A stretch of DNA of 64,000 nucleotides from contig CAUQMS010000023.1 in the NCBI GenBank assembly GCA_963519305.1, positions 15,154 to 79,153 on the forward strand. Direction: 5' to 3'. Made by a program: the position numbers and the translations under genes. This document shows positions 1 to 8,618 of this stretch, piece after piece. Under the pieces are notes generated by a model. It was given only the letters and a program-made list of their open reading frames with translations. It was not told the origin of the DNA and ran no database searches. Source of the stretch: Ewingella sp963519305 (lineage in GTDB: Bacteria; Pseudomonadota; Gammaproteobacteria; Enterobacterales; Enterobacteriaceae). How positions within the stretch are numbered: the first letter of the stretch is position 1; each line of letters opens with the position of its first letter.

Positions 1-2
1 CG

Positions 3-632
3 CTGTACGTCACCACCAAAATCTGGACCGAAAACCTTGGCGCAGACAAGCTGATCACCAGCCTGAAAGAGAGCCTGAGCAAACTGAAAACCGATTACGT
101 TGATCTGACGCTGATCCACTGGCCGTCACCGGGCAACGCCGTCAGCGTGGCAGAAACCATGCACGCGCTGGTGGAAGCCAAAAACCTCGGCCTGACCCGT
201 GAAATTGGTATCTCCAACTTTACGGTTGCGCTGATGCAGGAAGCTATCGACGCCGTGGGCGCAGATGCCATTGCTACCAACCAGATTGAGCTGTCGCCAT
301 TCCTGCAAAACCCGACCGTGGTGGATTTTGCCCGTAAAAACGGTATTGCTGTGACGTCATACATGACACTGGCTTATGGTGAAGCGCTGAAAGATGAAAC
401 TATTATTGCCATCGCTGCGCGCCATAACGCGACTCCGGCGCAGGTGGTTTTGGCCTGGGCGCGGCAACTGGGTTATGCGGTGATCCCGTCTTCGACCAAG
501 CGTGAAAACCTGGCAAGCAACCTGCTGGCACAGCAGCTGAAATTGACCGAAACCGATATGGCTGACATCGCTGCGCTGGAGCGCAACGGCCGTCTGGTCA
601 GCCCGGAAGGTCTGGCGCCTGAGTGGGATTAA
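3..632 (+). CDS. dkgB: 2,5-didehydrogluconate reductase B / aldo-keto reductase (5' end missing)
   Basis: NADPH-dependent cytosolic aldo-keto reductase that reduces 2,5-diketo-D-gluconate and small aldehydes such as methylglyoxal. The window opens inside the gene, so only the C-terminal part (about 209 residues, in frame from base 3) is visible. It shows the AKR stretch LIHWPSP, the GISNF motif, TNQIELSP, the cofactor-binding IPSSTKRENL and the DkgB-type end LVSPEGLAPEWD. It lies next to yafC, as in E. coli. It is followed at once by a rho-independent terminator. Identity is secure; the start codon and N-terminal catalytic Asp/Tyr lie outside the window. Confidence 0.95.
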   Translation: MYVTTKIWTENLGADKLITSLKESLSKLKTDYVDLTLIHWPSPGNAVSVAETMHALVEAKNLGLTREIGISNFTVALMQEAIDAVGADAIATNQIELSPFLQNPTVVDFARKNGIAVTSYMTLAYGEALKDETIIAIAARHNATPAQVVLAWARQLGYAVIPSSTKRENLASNLLAQQLKLTETDMADIAALERNGRLVSPEGLAPEWD

Positions 633-664
633 ACCTGCCAGCCATCATTGTGAATTGAAATCTG

Positions 665-691
665 ACCCACACTTTGGCGTGGGTTTTTCGT
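665..691 (+). terminator. Terminator after dkgB
   Basis: Stem ACCCAC/GTGGGT with an 8-base loop followed by TTTTCGTTTT, 33 bases after the dkgB stop and just before the convergent yafC stop. Confidence 0.75.
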
Positions 692-692
692 T

Positions 693-1592
693 TTACGGCG
701 GGGATACCGGGTTCAGTTTCTCGCTGAGGAAATCGATAAAACAGCGAATGCGCGTGCTAACCGTCTGGTCGCTGTAATAGACCGCGTGCAGCGGCATGGC
801 TATGCGCATAATGTCCGGCACCAGTAATTCCACCAAATCTCCGCGCTGTACATCCGGCTGCGTCATGAAATCCGACAGGCAGGCGATGCCGTTGCCCCGC
901 AGGCAGAGCTGACGCAGCGTCTCACCGCTGCCGGAACTGATAAACGGCGTGATGGTCAATTGCTGACCATCGGCGCACAGCAGCGGCCATTTATTCAGCG
1001 CGAGGACTTCATTAAAGCCGATGCAGCGATGATTTTTCAGGTCGTCGGCATTTTTCGGCACACCCCATTTTTCGAGATAGGCCGGAGAGGCCAGCACGCT
1101 GCGATAGCTCAGCATCAATTTGCGCGCCCGCAGACTGGAATCCTCCAGTTCGCCCACACGTATCGCCACGTCCACCTTCTGGTCAATCAAATTGATATTA
1201 CTTTCCGATGAAAACAGCGCCAGCGACATCTTAGGGAAGCGCTCTGTGAACTCGGCAACCAGCGGGGAGATAACGTGCAAAATGACCGGCGTGGCGGCGT
1301 CAACGCGCAGCAAACCCTGCGGAACGTCACGGTGCTCCAGCAGTTCATCCTCGGCGGCGGCCATATCCTGCAAAATCTTCTGGACGCGCACAAAGTAGCG
1401 CTCGCCTTCGTGCGTCAGGTTGATCTGCCGGGTGGTGCGGTTGAGCAGGGTGATGCCGAGCTTTTGCTCCAGGCGTTTAACGGTGCGGCTGACCACCGAG
1501 TTGTCCTGCTCCAGCTGTTCAGCGGCACGGCTGAAACTGCCGGTTTCCACCACGGTGACAAAGGTAATTAACTCTTCCGAACTGGCTTTCAT
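693..1592 (-). CDS. yafC: LysR-family transcriptional regulator YafC
   Basis: DNA-binding regulator of the LysR family, 299 residues. The N-terminal winged helix (about residues 1-60) contains SFSRAAEQLEQDNSVVSRTVKRLE-like helices; the rest is a LysR substrate domain with the typical STRIRCFIDFLSE end. I chose the ATG at 1592 because GGAG lies 8 bases upstream and because it matches the E. coli YafC start (MKATSEEL-like). An ATG 24 bases further upstream has no ribosome site. It diverges from the MFS transporter gene, the usual arrangement for a LysR regulator and its target, but the ligand is unknown. Confidence 0.9.
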   Translation of the reverse strand: MKASSEELITFVTVVETGSFSRAAEQLEQDNSVVSRTVKRLEQKLGITLLNRTTRQINLTHEGERYFVRVQKILQDMAAAEDELLEHRDVPQGLLRVDAATPVILHVISPLVAEFTERFPKMSLALFSSESNINLIDQKVDVAIRVGELEDSSLRARKLMLSYRSVLASPAYLEKWGVPKNADDLKNHRCIGFNEVLALNKWPLLCADGQQLTITPFISSGSGETLRQLCLRGNGIACLSDFMTQPDVQRGDLVELLVPDIMRIAMPLHAVYYSDQTVSTRIRCFIDFLSEKLNPVSPP

Positions 1593-1698
1593 TGTTGTTA
1601 CTCCAGCAGAAATCATTTGATACTTTGGCTGTTTCTGTCATTTAAGCACAGGCAGATAATAGGCGCCATCAAATCGATATTCATTGTGGAGTAAGGTT

Positions 1699-2877
1699 AT
1701 GCCGCTTGCATTATTAGCACTGACCATCAGTGCCTTTGCGATAGGAACCACCGAGTTCGTGATCGTCGGGCTTATCCCGACCATCGCGCAGCAGCTCGGG
1801 GTTTCTGTTCCGTCCGCCGGTTTACTGGTGTCTATTTATGCCGTGGGTGTGGCCGTTGGCGCTCCGGTTCTGACTGCGCTGACCGGCCGCATACCGCGTA
1901 AAGCGCTGCTGATTGGCCTGATGGTGTTGTTCACCCTCGGTAACCTGCTGGCGTGGCAGTCACCGAATTATGGCACGCTGGTGGCCGCCCGGCTGCTGAC
2001 CGGTCTGGCACACGGCGTGTTCTTCTCGATTGGCTCGACGATTGCCACCAGTCTGGTATCCAAAGAGAAAGCTGCGTCAGCTATCGCCCTGATGTTTGGC
2101 GGGCTGACCGTGGCGCTGGTCACCGGCGTACCGCTCGGGACCTTTATCGGCCAACACTTCGGCTGGAGAGAGACGTTCCTCGCGGTATCACTGATTGGTG
2201 TGATTGCGATTATTGCCAGCGCTATTCTGGTGCCAAACACCATTAAAAACAGCCCGGCAGCGCGGATTGCCGATCAGGTGAAGGTGCTGATGAATCCGCG
2301 TCTGATGTTGATCTTCGCCATCACCGCCCTCGGCTATGGCGGTGTGTTCACCACCTTCACCTTCCTGGCTCCGATGATGCAGGAACAGGCTGGTTTCTCG
2401 GCCGGTATGGTGAGCTGGATTTTACTGGCCTACGGTATTTCAGTGGCTATCGGGAATATCTGGGGCGGCAAACTGGCCGATAAACACGGCGCCGTCAAAG
2501 CACTGACCATTATCTTTGCAGCACTGGCCGTACTGCTGATGGTTTTCCAGTTTACCTCGGGCATTAGTATTCCGGCGCTGATCACGCTGCTGGCGATGGG
2601 CGTCTTTGCCTTCGGCAACGTGCCGGGCTTGCAGGTTTATGTAGTGCAGAAAGCGGAAGAGGTGACGCCGAACGCAGTGGATGTGGCTTCCGGCCTGAAC
2701 ATTGCTGCCTTTAACGTCGGTATTGCGCTGGGTTCGGTGATTGGCGGGCAGGTGGTATCAACCATCGGTCTGGCGCAGACGCCGTGGATTGGTGCGGTGA
2801 TTGTTCTGGGGGCGCTGCTGTTGACCCGTCTCAGCGGCCATCTGGATAAAAAATCTCAGGCTGCGGCAATCGCTTAA
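1699..2877 (+). CDS. MFS efflux transporter (DHA1 / AraJ-YdhP type)
   Basis: Inner-membrane proton-driven exporter of the major facilitator superfamily, 392 residues with about 12 hydrophobic segments. The opening LALLALTISAFAIGTTEFVIV and the loop GRIPRKALLI are typical of the sugar/drug efflux group that includes AraJ and YdhP. The start is the ATG at 1699, preceded by GGAGTAAGG. A TTG 15 bases upstream is in frame but is less likely. It is divergent from yafC across 106 bases, so control by YafC is plausible. E. coli has no gene between yafC and yafD here. The substrate cannot be read from the sequence. Confidence 0.88.
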   Translation: MPLALLALTISAFAIGTTEFVIVGLIPTIAQQLGVSVPSAGLLVSIYAVGVAVGAPVLTALTGRIPRKALLIGLMVLFTLGNLLAWQSPNYGTLVAARLLTGLAHGVFFSIGSTIATSLVSKEKAASAIALMFGGLTVALVTGVPLGTFIGQHFGWRETFLAVSLIGVIAIIASAILVPNTIKNSPAARIADQVKVLMNPRLMLIFAITALGYGGVFTTFTFLAPMMQEQAGFSAGMVSWILLAYGISVAIGNIWGGKLADKHGAVKALTIIFAALAVLLMVFQFTSGISIPALITLLAMGVFAFGNVPGLQVYVVQKAEEVTPNAVDVASGLNIAAFNVGIALGSVIGGQVVSTIGLAQTPWIGAVIVLGALLLTRLSGHLDKKSQAAAIA

Positions 2878-2898
2878 TACATCCCCCTCTTTGCTTTA

Positions 2899-2929
2899 AA
2901 TGGCTCACCCCGGCGGTGGGCCATTTTTT
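2899..2929 (+). terminator. Terminator after MFS gene
   Basis: Stem ATGGCTCACC/GGTGGGCCAT (one G-T pair) and a run of six T, about 20 bases after the stop. Confidence 0.8.
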
Positions 2930-3146
2930 ATAGGGATAATTTCCTCATCCGATAGCCACTTGCGCCCCTAAAATCATTTCCTGCTAACCTATGCTACTTT
3001 GATAACAGAGCGTAACCATCAGATGTGACCAGGTTGTATACGATTGTAAACAGATTTGGTCTGAGCACTGACGGGCGTATACTGAAACATCCGCTGTCGG
3101 GGCTATTCGAACAGCATGATTTTTAATGGGTGAATAGGCGATAAGC

Positions 3147-3956
3147 GTGCCGAAAAGAACATATGCAATGCGGTATGTTGCAGGTCAACCGGTCGAGCAA
3201 ATATTTCCAGGTGCATTGGCACATTTAGGATCTGGATTACCTCCCGGCGCCGCGCTGCCCGATTCAAACACTTTGCGCGTGATGGTGTGGAACATTTTCA
3301 AACAGCAACGGGCCAACTGGCTTTCAGTGCTGCAAGGTTTCGGCAAAGATGCTCAGTTGGTGCTGCTGCAGGAAGCACAGACCACGCCGGAGCTGATCCG
3401 CTTTGCGACATCGCATTATCTGGCAGCCGATCAGGTTCCGGCCTATATGCTGCCTCAGCATCCCTCTGGCGTCATGACGCTCTCTGCCGCGCATCCGGTT
3501 TACTGCTGCCCGCTACGTGAGCGTGAGCCGCTGTTACGGCTGGCGAAATCGGCACTGGTGACAGTTTATCCGCTGCTGGACGGGCGTTTACTGATGGTGG
3601 TGAACATCCATGCGGTGAATTTCAGTATCGGCGTTGATGTCTACAGTAAGCAGCTGGAGACCATTGGTGAGCAGATTGCCCATCATAAAGGGCCGGTGGT
3701 GATGGCGGGGGACTTCAATGCCTGGAGCCGTCAGCGCATCAATGCCTTGTTTGGCTTTGCAAATAACATTCGCTTGCAGGAAGTCAGGTTCCCTTCAGAT
3801 TTGCGCCGTCGCGCGTTTGGGCGGCCATTGGACTTTGTTTTCTACCGTGATTTGAGCGTGACCAACGCCACGGTGATGGAAACTCAGGCGTCCGATCATA
3901 ACCCGCTGCTGGTGGAGTTTCTGGCGCAGAAGAGTGAGATCCCTGTCGCGCTGTGA
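3147..3956 (+). CDS. yafD: Endonuclease/exonuclease/phosphatase family protein YafD
   Basis: Member of the endonuclease/exonuclease/phosphatase (EEP) fold, 269 residues. It shows LRVMVWNIFKQQR, the metal-binding LLQEAQTTPE (Glu), the conserved VVMAGDFNAWS (Asp/Asn) and the final ASDHNPLLVEF (Asp-His). These cover the active-site positions of the fold. The start is GTG at 3147: the following PKRTYAMRYVAGQP aligns with the first residues of E. coli YafD. The natural substrate of YafD is not established. It converges on mltD with a shared terminator between them. Confidence 0.92.
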   Translation: MPKRTYAMRYVAGQPVEQIFPGALAHLGSGLPPGAALPDSNTLRVMVWNIFKQQRANWLSVLQGFGKDAQLVLLQEAQTTPELIRFATSHYLAADQVPAYMLPQHPSGVMTLSAAHPVYCCPLREREPLLRLAKSALVTVYPLLDGRLLMVVNIHAVNFSIGVDVYSKQLETIGEQIAHHKGPVVMAGDFNAWSRQRINALFGFANNIRLQEVRFPSDLRRRAFGRPLDFVFYRDLSVTNATVMETQASDHNPLLVEFLAQKSEIPVAL

Positions 3957-3972
3957 GTGTCGGATTCAAGAC

Positions 3973-4003
3973 AAAAAAAAGCACCCGCAAAGGGTGCTTT
4001 TTT
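3973..4003. terminator. Bidirectional terminator between yafD and mltD
   Basis: Perfect stem AGCACCC/GGGTGCT flanked by A8 on one side and T6 on the other, so it can work for both convergent genes. Confidence 0.85.
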
Positions 4004-4024
4004 ATGCATGATGCGCAGAGAGCA

Positions 4025-5407
4025 TCAGGTGTCTGGCGTTAGCTTATTGCTGACGAACAGCGTCAGTTTATTGCCGGGTTGAAGATTATCGGCACCCGCG
4101 TTCCAGCGCATCACATCTTTGATGTTGACGCCGTGACGCTTGGCAATACTCGCCAATGAATCCCCTTTACGAACCTGATACGTAACACTGCCACCATTAC
4201 TGCTTACAGAACTGACGCTGTTGTCCGCCACTTGCAGGGTTTGCCCAACTTTTAACGCGCTTGCTGAGCGCAAATTGTTCCAACGCTGTAAATCACGGGT
4301 CTTCACATTCAGTCGGGCTGCTATTCCAGACAAGCTATCGCCACTGCGAACCTTGTAGGCTTTTGCACCCGATGGTGTGTTGCTGGCCAGCCGAGTTTCC
4401 TGAACCGCAGCGATATCGCCATCAGCCAGAGAATCTTTTAACTGCGCAGCATGCGCCGTCGGTAACACAATGTAGTGAGGGCCATTAGGCGCCGTTACAT
4501 TCTGCTTGTAACCAGTATTGAACGATTTCAACTTAGTCAGTGACATGCCCGCCATCTCAGCCGCCTGAGTTAACTGCATCTGTTGCCCCACTTCAACACG
4601 CGCTAAGGCGCGGTCTTTGCTCGGCGTCGGTAAGCTGATCCCGTACTTTTTACTATTTTTTAAGATATCGCTCAGGGCCAACATCTTCGGCACGTAAATT
4701 GACGTTTCACGGGGAAGCGACAATGACCAAAAATCAGTCGGTTTACCTTTTGCTTTATTGGCTTTAACCGCTTGCATTACTCGGCCTTCACCACTGTTAT
4801 ACGCGGCAATGGTCAGTAACCAGTCACCACCAAACATTTTGTTCAGGTTTTGCATCATATCAAGGGCTGCCGTTGTCGAAGCCACAACATCGCGACGACC
4901 GTCATACCATTGGTTCTGTTTCAAACCATAATTGCGACCCGTTTGGGGAACAATCTGCCACAGCCCCGCAGCGTTGGCTGATGAGGTGGCCTTTGGATCA
5001 AAAGCGCTCTCCACTATGGGTAGCAGTACCAGTTCCATCGGCATATTACGTTTCTTAATCTGCTCGGTGATCCAGTACATGTACGGCTCTGCCCGTAATG
5101 TTACATCGTGGAGATAGCTCTTATGTTTTAAGTATTTTACTTTTTGCTCACGGATCCGGGAATTTTCCGGAACCTTCATCTTCAGCTCGTCGCCAATGAA
5201 GTTCCACAGATTTGTTTGCGCAATGGAGTCGTCACTGTTCAACCATCGCGCCGAGACCACTCGGCCATCATCTGTGTACTCTCCTGCTTCACTTTGACTT
5301 GCCGAAGACAAACTCTGTGCATGCTGTTCGGGTATCTTCACGTCCTGCCTGGACGCCTGACAACCCACCAGCAACACGGAGGCGAATATTATCGCTTTTG
5401 CCTTCAT
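4025..5407 (-). CDS. mltD: Membrane-bound lytic murein transglycosylase D
   Basis: Outer-membrane lipoprotein that cleaves peptidoglycan glycan strands, leaving 1,6-anhydro-muropeptides. The 460 residues comprise a lipoprotein signal with lipobox LVGC (Cys16), a goose-lysozyme-type SLT domain (catalytic Glu in VESAFDP, then SSANAAGLWQIVPQTG) and two LysM peptidoglycan-binding repeats at the C terminus (YKVRSGDSLSGIAARL and YQVRKGDSLASIAKRH). Length agrees with E. coli MltD (452). It lies directly downstream of gloB on the same strand, as in E. coli. Confidence 0.97.
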   Translation of the reverse strand: MKAKAIIFASVLLVGCQASRQDVKIPEQHAQSLSSASQSEAGEYTDDGRVVSARWLNSDDSIAQTNLWNFIGDELKMKVPENSRIREQKVKYLKHKSYLHDVTLRAEPYMYWITEQIKKRNMPMELVLLPIVESAFDPKATSSANAAGLWQIVPQTGRNYGLKQNQWYDGRRDVVASTTAALDMMQNLNKMFGGDWLLTIAAYNSGEGRVMQAVKANKAKGKPTDFWSLSLPRETSIYVPKMLALSDILKNSKKYGISLPTPSKDRALARVEVGQQMQLTQAAEMAGMSLTKLKSFNTGYKQNVTAPNGPHYIVLPTAHAAQLKDSLADGDIAAVQETRLASNTPSGAKAYKVRSGDSLSGIAARLNVKTRDLQRWNNLRSASALKVGQTLQVADNSVSSVSSNGGSVTYQVRKGDSLASIAKRHGVNIKDVMRWNAGADNLQPGNKLTLFVSNKLTPDT

Positions 5408-5477
5408 GTGTGTGTCAACAGTTGCTTAAAAGACAGACGATAATACTTTGCTTAGTCCAAAAAGGCAACCTTGGGCA

Positions 5478-6233
5478 TCAGAAGCTGTCCTTGAGTTGCC
5501 TTAGATGGGCAAAAACCTGCCAAGCATGTTTTAACGGATCGTTAAGCTTTAATTTGTTTTGTAAATCAATATCATCGCATCGTAAAAAAAGGTTAATTTT
5601 ACGCTCTAAACCGAGGGTTGTGGGCAGGGAAGGCTGTCCATTTTTCCGCATTTCCTGCACATTCTGTTCATGAGAATCAATATCATCGTCATCCGGTAGT
5701 ATTGACCGGGCAAACTTAAGATTTGAGAGAGTATACTCATGGGCCGCGCAGACTAAAGTTTCATCAGGAAGCTGAGCTAACTGTTGAAACGACTGGTACA
5801 TTTGTTCGGCTGTGCCTTCGAACAGGCGGCCGCATCCGGCGGAAAACATCGTGTCTCCGCAGAACAGATAAGGCGCGCTGTAGTATGAAATATGACCTAA
5901 TGTATGCCCGGGCGTAGCAAAAATGCGCCACTTAACCCCCCCGACTTCGACCTCATCGCCATTTTTAAGAATTATCCGACCAATTTTGTCGGAAATCTCC
6001 GCCGGGCCGTACACTTTTAACGCAGGAAAGTGCGCCAAAATCTCGTTTACCCCGTCTACATGGTCATGATGATGATGGGTGAGCAGGATGGCAGTGGGGG
6101 TCAAATTGCGTGTTTTTAAAGCATTCAGCACCGGGGCTGCTTCACCGGGATCGACAATCAAACAGTGGCCGTTCTGGTCATCCAATAACCAAATGTAATT
6201 GTCCTGCAACGCGGGAATACTGATAAGATTCAT
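5478..6233 (-). CDS. gloB: Hydroxyacylglutathione hydrolase (glyoxalase II)
   Basis: Cytosolic metallo-beta-lactamase-fold enzyme that hydrolyses S-D-lactoylglutathione, the second step of methylglyoxal detoxification. The metal motif THHHHDHVDG, the ATPGHTLGH motif, CGDTMFSAGCGR and CAHEYTLSN supply the two-metal site. Starting at the ATG at 6233 gives 251 residues, exactly the E. coli length; an in-frame extension upstream adds 20 unrelated residues and is rejected. It is divergent from yafS with only 41 bases between the start codons. Confidence 0.97.
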   Translation of the reverse strand: MNLISIPALQDNYIWLLDDQNGHCLIVDPGEAAPVLNALKTRNLTPTAILLTHHHHDHVDGVNEILAHFPALKVYGPAEISDKIGRIILKNGDEVEVGGVKWRIFATPGHTLGHISYYSAPYLFCGDTMFSAGCGRLFEGTAEQMYQSFQQLAQLPDETLVCAAHEYTLSNLKFARSILPDDDDIDSHEQNVQEMRKNGQPSLPTTLGLERKINLFLRCDDIDLQNKLKLNDPLKHAWQVFAHLRQLKDSF

Positions 6234-6274
6234 AGGTAGCTCTCTTTGGCAAACGCTTGAAAGACGGAATAAAT

Positions 6275-7003
6275 ATGCAACCAGCCCGCACACGTAAAAA
6301 AATCACTGCACCGGCTTCATGGGAAGATATCCCCTGTGGTGAGTATTACCGTGCCGCGCTTGAGCAACATCTGCAAGCCTGGTGGGGCAAGTTTTACGGT
6401 TTTCACCTGTTAAAGATTGGCAATTTGAGTGCAGAGATTGATACCAGCAGTTGCCCGATTTCGCATCAGGTTAATTTCGATGAAACGGGACCAAACCTCC
6501 ATGTAAAGGGCGATCCCTATCAGCTTCCTTTCGCCCATAAATCCGTCGATGCCTGCCTGCTCGCTCATACTTTAGCTTATGCCGAAGATCCACACAGGAT
6601 ATTGCGTGAAGTGGATCGCGTGTTGATTGACGATGGCTGGCTGGTAATGAGCAGTTTCAACCCGCTGAGTTTGCTGGGGGTGGGGAAAATGATGCCGTTT
6701 TTCCGTCAGCGCCAGCCTTATGCCAGCCGGATGTTTACCCAGATGCGGCTGCTCGACTGGTTGGGGTTACTCAATTACGAAGTGATGTTCAAAACCCGTT
6801 TTCAGGTACTGCCCTGGTGTCAGAAAGGCGGGGAAATGCTCAGTACACACCTTCCGGCGCTCGGGTGCATGACGGTGATCGTCGCGCGCAAACGCACGCT
6901 GCCGCTGACGCCAACGGCTAAAAAAGTACCGGCGCGGCGCCAGACCATTCAGCAGGCCGTCGGGGCAAGCAGCAAGAGCTATCGTAAGGATCATAAAGAG
7001 TAA
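6275..7003 (+). CDS. yafS: SAM-dependent methyltransferase-like protein YafS
   Basis: Class I SAM methyltransferase-like protein, 242 residues, of unknown substrate. Visible features are the LLKIGNLSAEI segment, LPFAHKSVDACLLAHTLAYAEDPHRILREVDRVL (the methyltransferase type 11 core) and the DDGWLVMSSFNP beta-hairpin, all close to E. coli YafS. The ATG at 6275 matches the E. coli start; an in-frame TTG 18 bases upstream is not needed. The C terminus is basic and probably disordered. It shares a short intergenic region with divergent gloB. Confidence 0.92.
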   Translation: MQPARTRKKITAPASWEDIPCGEYYRAALEQHLQAWWGKFYGFHLLKIGNLSAEIDTSSCPISHQVNFDETGPNLHVKGDPYQLPFAHKSVDACLLAHTLAYAEDPHRILREVDRVLIDDGWLVMSSFNPLSLLGVGKMMPFFRQRQPYASRMFTQMRLLDWLGLLNYEVMFKTRFQVLPWCQKGGEMLSTHLPALGCMTVIVARKRTLPLTPTAKKVPARRQTIQQAVGASSKSYRKDHKE

Positions 7004-7018
7004 AAGTTACGTGGGATG

Positions 7019-7046
7019 CACCTTCTCCCCAGAAGAGGAGAAGGTG
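7019..7046. repeat. Intergenic hairpin between convergent yafS and rnhA
   Basis: Perfect 10-base stem CACCTTCTCC/GGAGAAGGTG with an 8-base loop and no T run. It may act as a 3' stabilising hairpin, or as a weak terminator for either gene. Confidence 0.6.
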
Positions 7047-7080
7047 GAAAACGAGGGGGCTAACGCTTTATATACATGGC

Positions 7081-7548
7081 TTAACTTTCGGGCTTGTAAC
7101 CCACATCGTCGAGCGTCGGATTGCCTGCCGCCTCTTTTGCCAGCACGTCGCATCGCTCGTTTTCCGGGTGTCCGGCATGGCCTTTAACCCACATCCAGTT
7201 CAGCGTATGTCCCTGAATGGCGGCATCGAGGCGCTGCCATAAATCGACATTTTTCACCGGTTTTTTGTCCGCTGTTTTCCAGCCGCGTTTTTTCCAGTTG
7301 TGGATCCAACTGGTGATACCCTGACGGACATACTGGCTGTCGGTGCTGAGCGTCACTTCACACGGTGAACTCAGGGCTTCCAGCGCCACAATCGCCGCCA
7401 TCATCTCCATGCGGTTATTGGTGGTCAGATGAAAGCCGAGGCTAAACTCTTTTTCGTGTTGCTTGTAGCGCAAGATTGCGCCAAAACCACCGGGGCCCGG
7501 GTTGCCAAGGCAGGAGCCGTCGGTGAAAATTTCTACCTGTTTGGTCAT
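7081..7548 (-). CDS. rnhA: Ribonuclease HI
   Basis: Endonuclease that degrades the RNA strand of RNA-DNA hybrids (R-loops, Okazaki primers). The 155 residues contain all catalytic acids: Asp in FTDGSCLGNPGPGG, Glu in NNRMEMMAA, Asp in LSTDSQYV and Asp in ENERCDVLA, plus the basic handle WKKRGWKTADKKPVKN. The ATG at 7548 gives the E. coli length. A much longer in-frame reading upstream runs through the divergent dnaQ gene and is not real. The start is 69 bases from the dnaQ start, the classical overlapping rnhA/dnaQ promoter arrangement. Confidence 0.98.
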   Translation of the reverse strand: MTKQVEIFTDGSCLGNPGPGGFGAILRYKQHEKEFSLGFHLTTNNRMEMMAAIVALEALSSPCEVTLSTDSQYVRQGITSWIHNWKKRGWKTADKKPVKNVDLWQRLDAAIQGHTLNWMWVKGHAGHPENERCDVLAKEAAGNPTLDDVGYKPES

Positions 7549-7617
7549 CTCTGGTAGACTCATCCGCAGAATGTAAAAGCCAAGTCTGACATAAACGAGC
7601 GCTGCGAGCACTGCAAT

Positions 7618-8367
7618 ATGATTTCTTCCCCTACCAGACAAATCGTTCTCGATACCGAAACCACCGGTATGAACAAACTCGGCGTCCATTACGAGGGACA
7701 CCGCATTATCGAAATCGGTGCCGTTGAGGTGATCAATCGTCGCCTGACCGGGCGGAATTTCCACGTTTATCTCAAACCTGACCGTCTGGTGGATCCCGAA
7801 GCCTTCGGCGTTCACGGCATCAGTGACGAATTTCTGGCCGATAAACCGACCTTCGCCGACATTGCTGACGATTTTCTTGAGTACATTCGCGGTGGCGAAC
7901 TGGTCATCCATAATGCATCGTTCGACATCGGCTTTATGGATTACGAATTCGGTATGCTCGGGCGCGGTATCCCGAAAACCGACACCTTCTGCAAAATCAC
8001 TGACACCTTGCAGATGGCGCGCAAACTGTTCCCCGGCAAGCGCAACAGCCTCGACGCATTAAGCGATCGCTACCTGATAGACAACAGCAAACGTACTCTG
8101 CACGGCGCGTTGCTTGACTCCGAGATCCTCTCAGAAGTCTATCTGATGATGACCGGCGGTCAGACCATCATGAAATTTTCCCATGAAGGCGACCAGAAAA
8201 CCGGCGCGGACGGGCAGGGAACGCAGCGCGTCACCCGACCGGCGGCCGGGCTGAAAGTGATCCGCGCAAGCGATCAGGAAATCATCTGGCACGAAGAGAG
8301 GCTGGATCTGGTCATGAAGAAGGGCGGGAGTTGCTTGTGGCGTCCTCAGCCGGCGGCAGAAGAGTAA
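7618..8367 (+). CDS. dnaQ: DNA polymerase III epsilon subunit (3'-5' proofreading exonuclease)
   Basis: Proofreading subunit of the replicative polymerase core, 249 residues. DEDDh exonuclease motifs are visible: Exo I VLDTETTGM, Exo II NASFDIGFMD, and Exo III with His98-type H in HGALLDSEIL. The C-terminal tail after about residue 190 (QTIMKFSHEG onward) corresponds to the linker and polymerase alpha binding segment. It is divergent from rnhA and followed by tRNA-Asp, the E. coli order. Confidence 0.98.
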   Translation: MISSPTRQIVLDTETTGMNKLGVHYEGHRIIEIGAVEVINRRLTGRNFHVYLKPDRLVDPEAFGVHGISDEFLADKPTFADIADDFLEYIRGGELVIHNASFDIGFMDYEFGMLGRGIPKTDTFCKITDTLQMARKLFPGKRNSLDALSDRYLIDNSKRTLHGALLDSEILSEVYLMMTGGQTIMKFSHEGDQKTGADGQGTQRVTRPAAGLKVIRASDQEIIWHEERLDLVMKKGGSCLWRPQPAAEE

Positions 8368-8435
8368 GCGATTGTCGTGAAATTGTGCGGCTTGTGGAAA
8401 AACTGCGCACTTGGCACAAAATGTCAGGAAAAGCA

Positions 8436-8464
8436 TTGACGTAATGTGAGCCATTCCTTAATAT
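8436..8464 (+). promoter_or_regulatory. Promoter of tRNA-Asp
   Basis: TTGACG, a 17-base spacer and TAATAT, followed by a GC-rich discriminator (CCGCTCCG), as expected for a stringently controlled tRNA promoter. It ends about 30 bases before the mature tRNA. Confidence 0.7.
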
Positions 8465-8493
8465 CCGCTCCGTTCTTAACCAGAACACAGCGC

Positions 8494-8570
8494 GGAGCGG
8501 TAGTTCAGTTGGTTAGAATACCTGCCTGTCACGCAGGGGGTCGCGGGTTCGAGCCCCGTCCGTTCCGCCA
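8494..8570 (+). tRNA. tRNA-Asp (anticodon GTC)
   Basis: 77-base cloverleaf: acceptor GGAGCGG/CCGTTCC, D-loop AGTTCAGTTGGTTAGAAT, anticodon arm CCTGCCTGTCACGCAGG with GTC at 8528-8530, T-arm GGGTTCGAGCCCC and encoded CCA. The position after dnaQ equals aspV of E. coli. Confidence 0.97.
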
Positions 8571-8580
8571 ACATTCAGAA

Positions 8581-8618
8581 GCCCTGAGTTAGTAATAACT
8601 CAGGGCTTCGTTGTTTTT
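8581..8618 (+). terminator. Terminator of the tRNA-Asp transcript
   Basis: Perfect 11-base stem GCCCTGAGTTA/TAACTCAGGGC, 3-base loop, then TTCGTTGTTTTT. Confidence 0.88.

Noticed and set aside
3030..3042. GTATAC word upstream of yafD as another HpxS operator
   Set aside because: Only a partial palindrome (TTGTATACGA), far from purine genes; likely chance.
7549..7911. 121-residue N-terminal extension of RNase HI
   Set aside because: It is antisense to dnaQ; the normal 155-residue protein begins at 7548.
8372..8435. TTGGCAC at 8411 as sigma54 promoter of tRNA-Asp
   Set aside because: No TTGC at the required distance; a good sigma70 promoter lies directly downstream.
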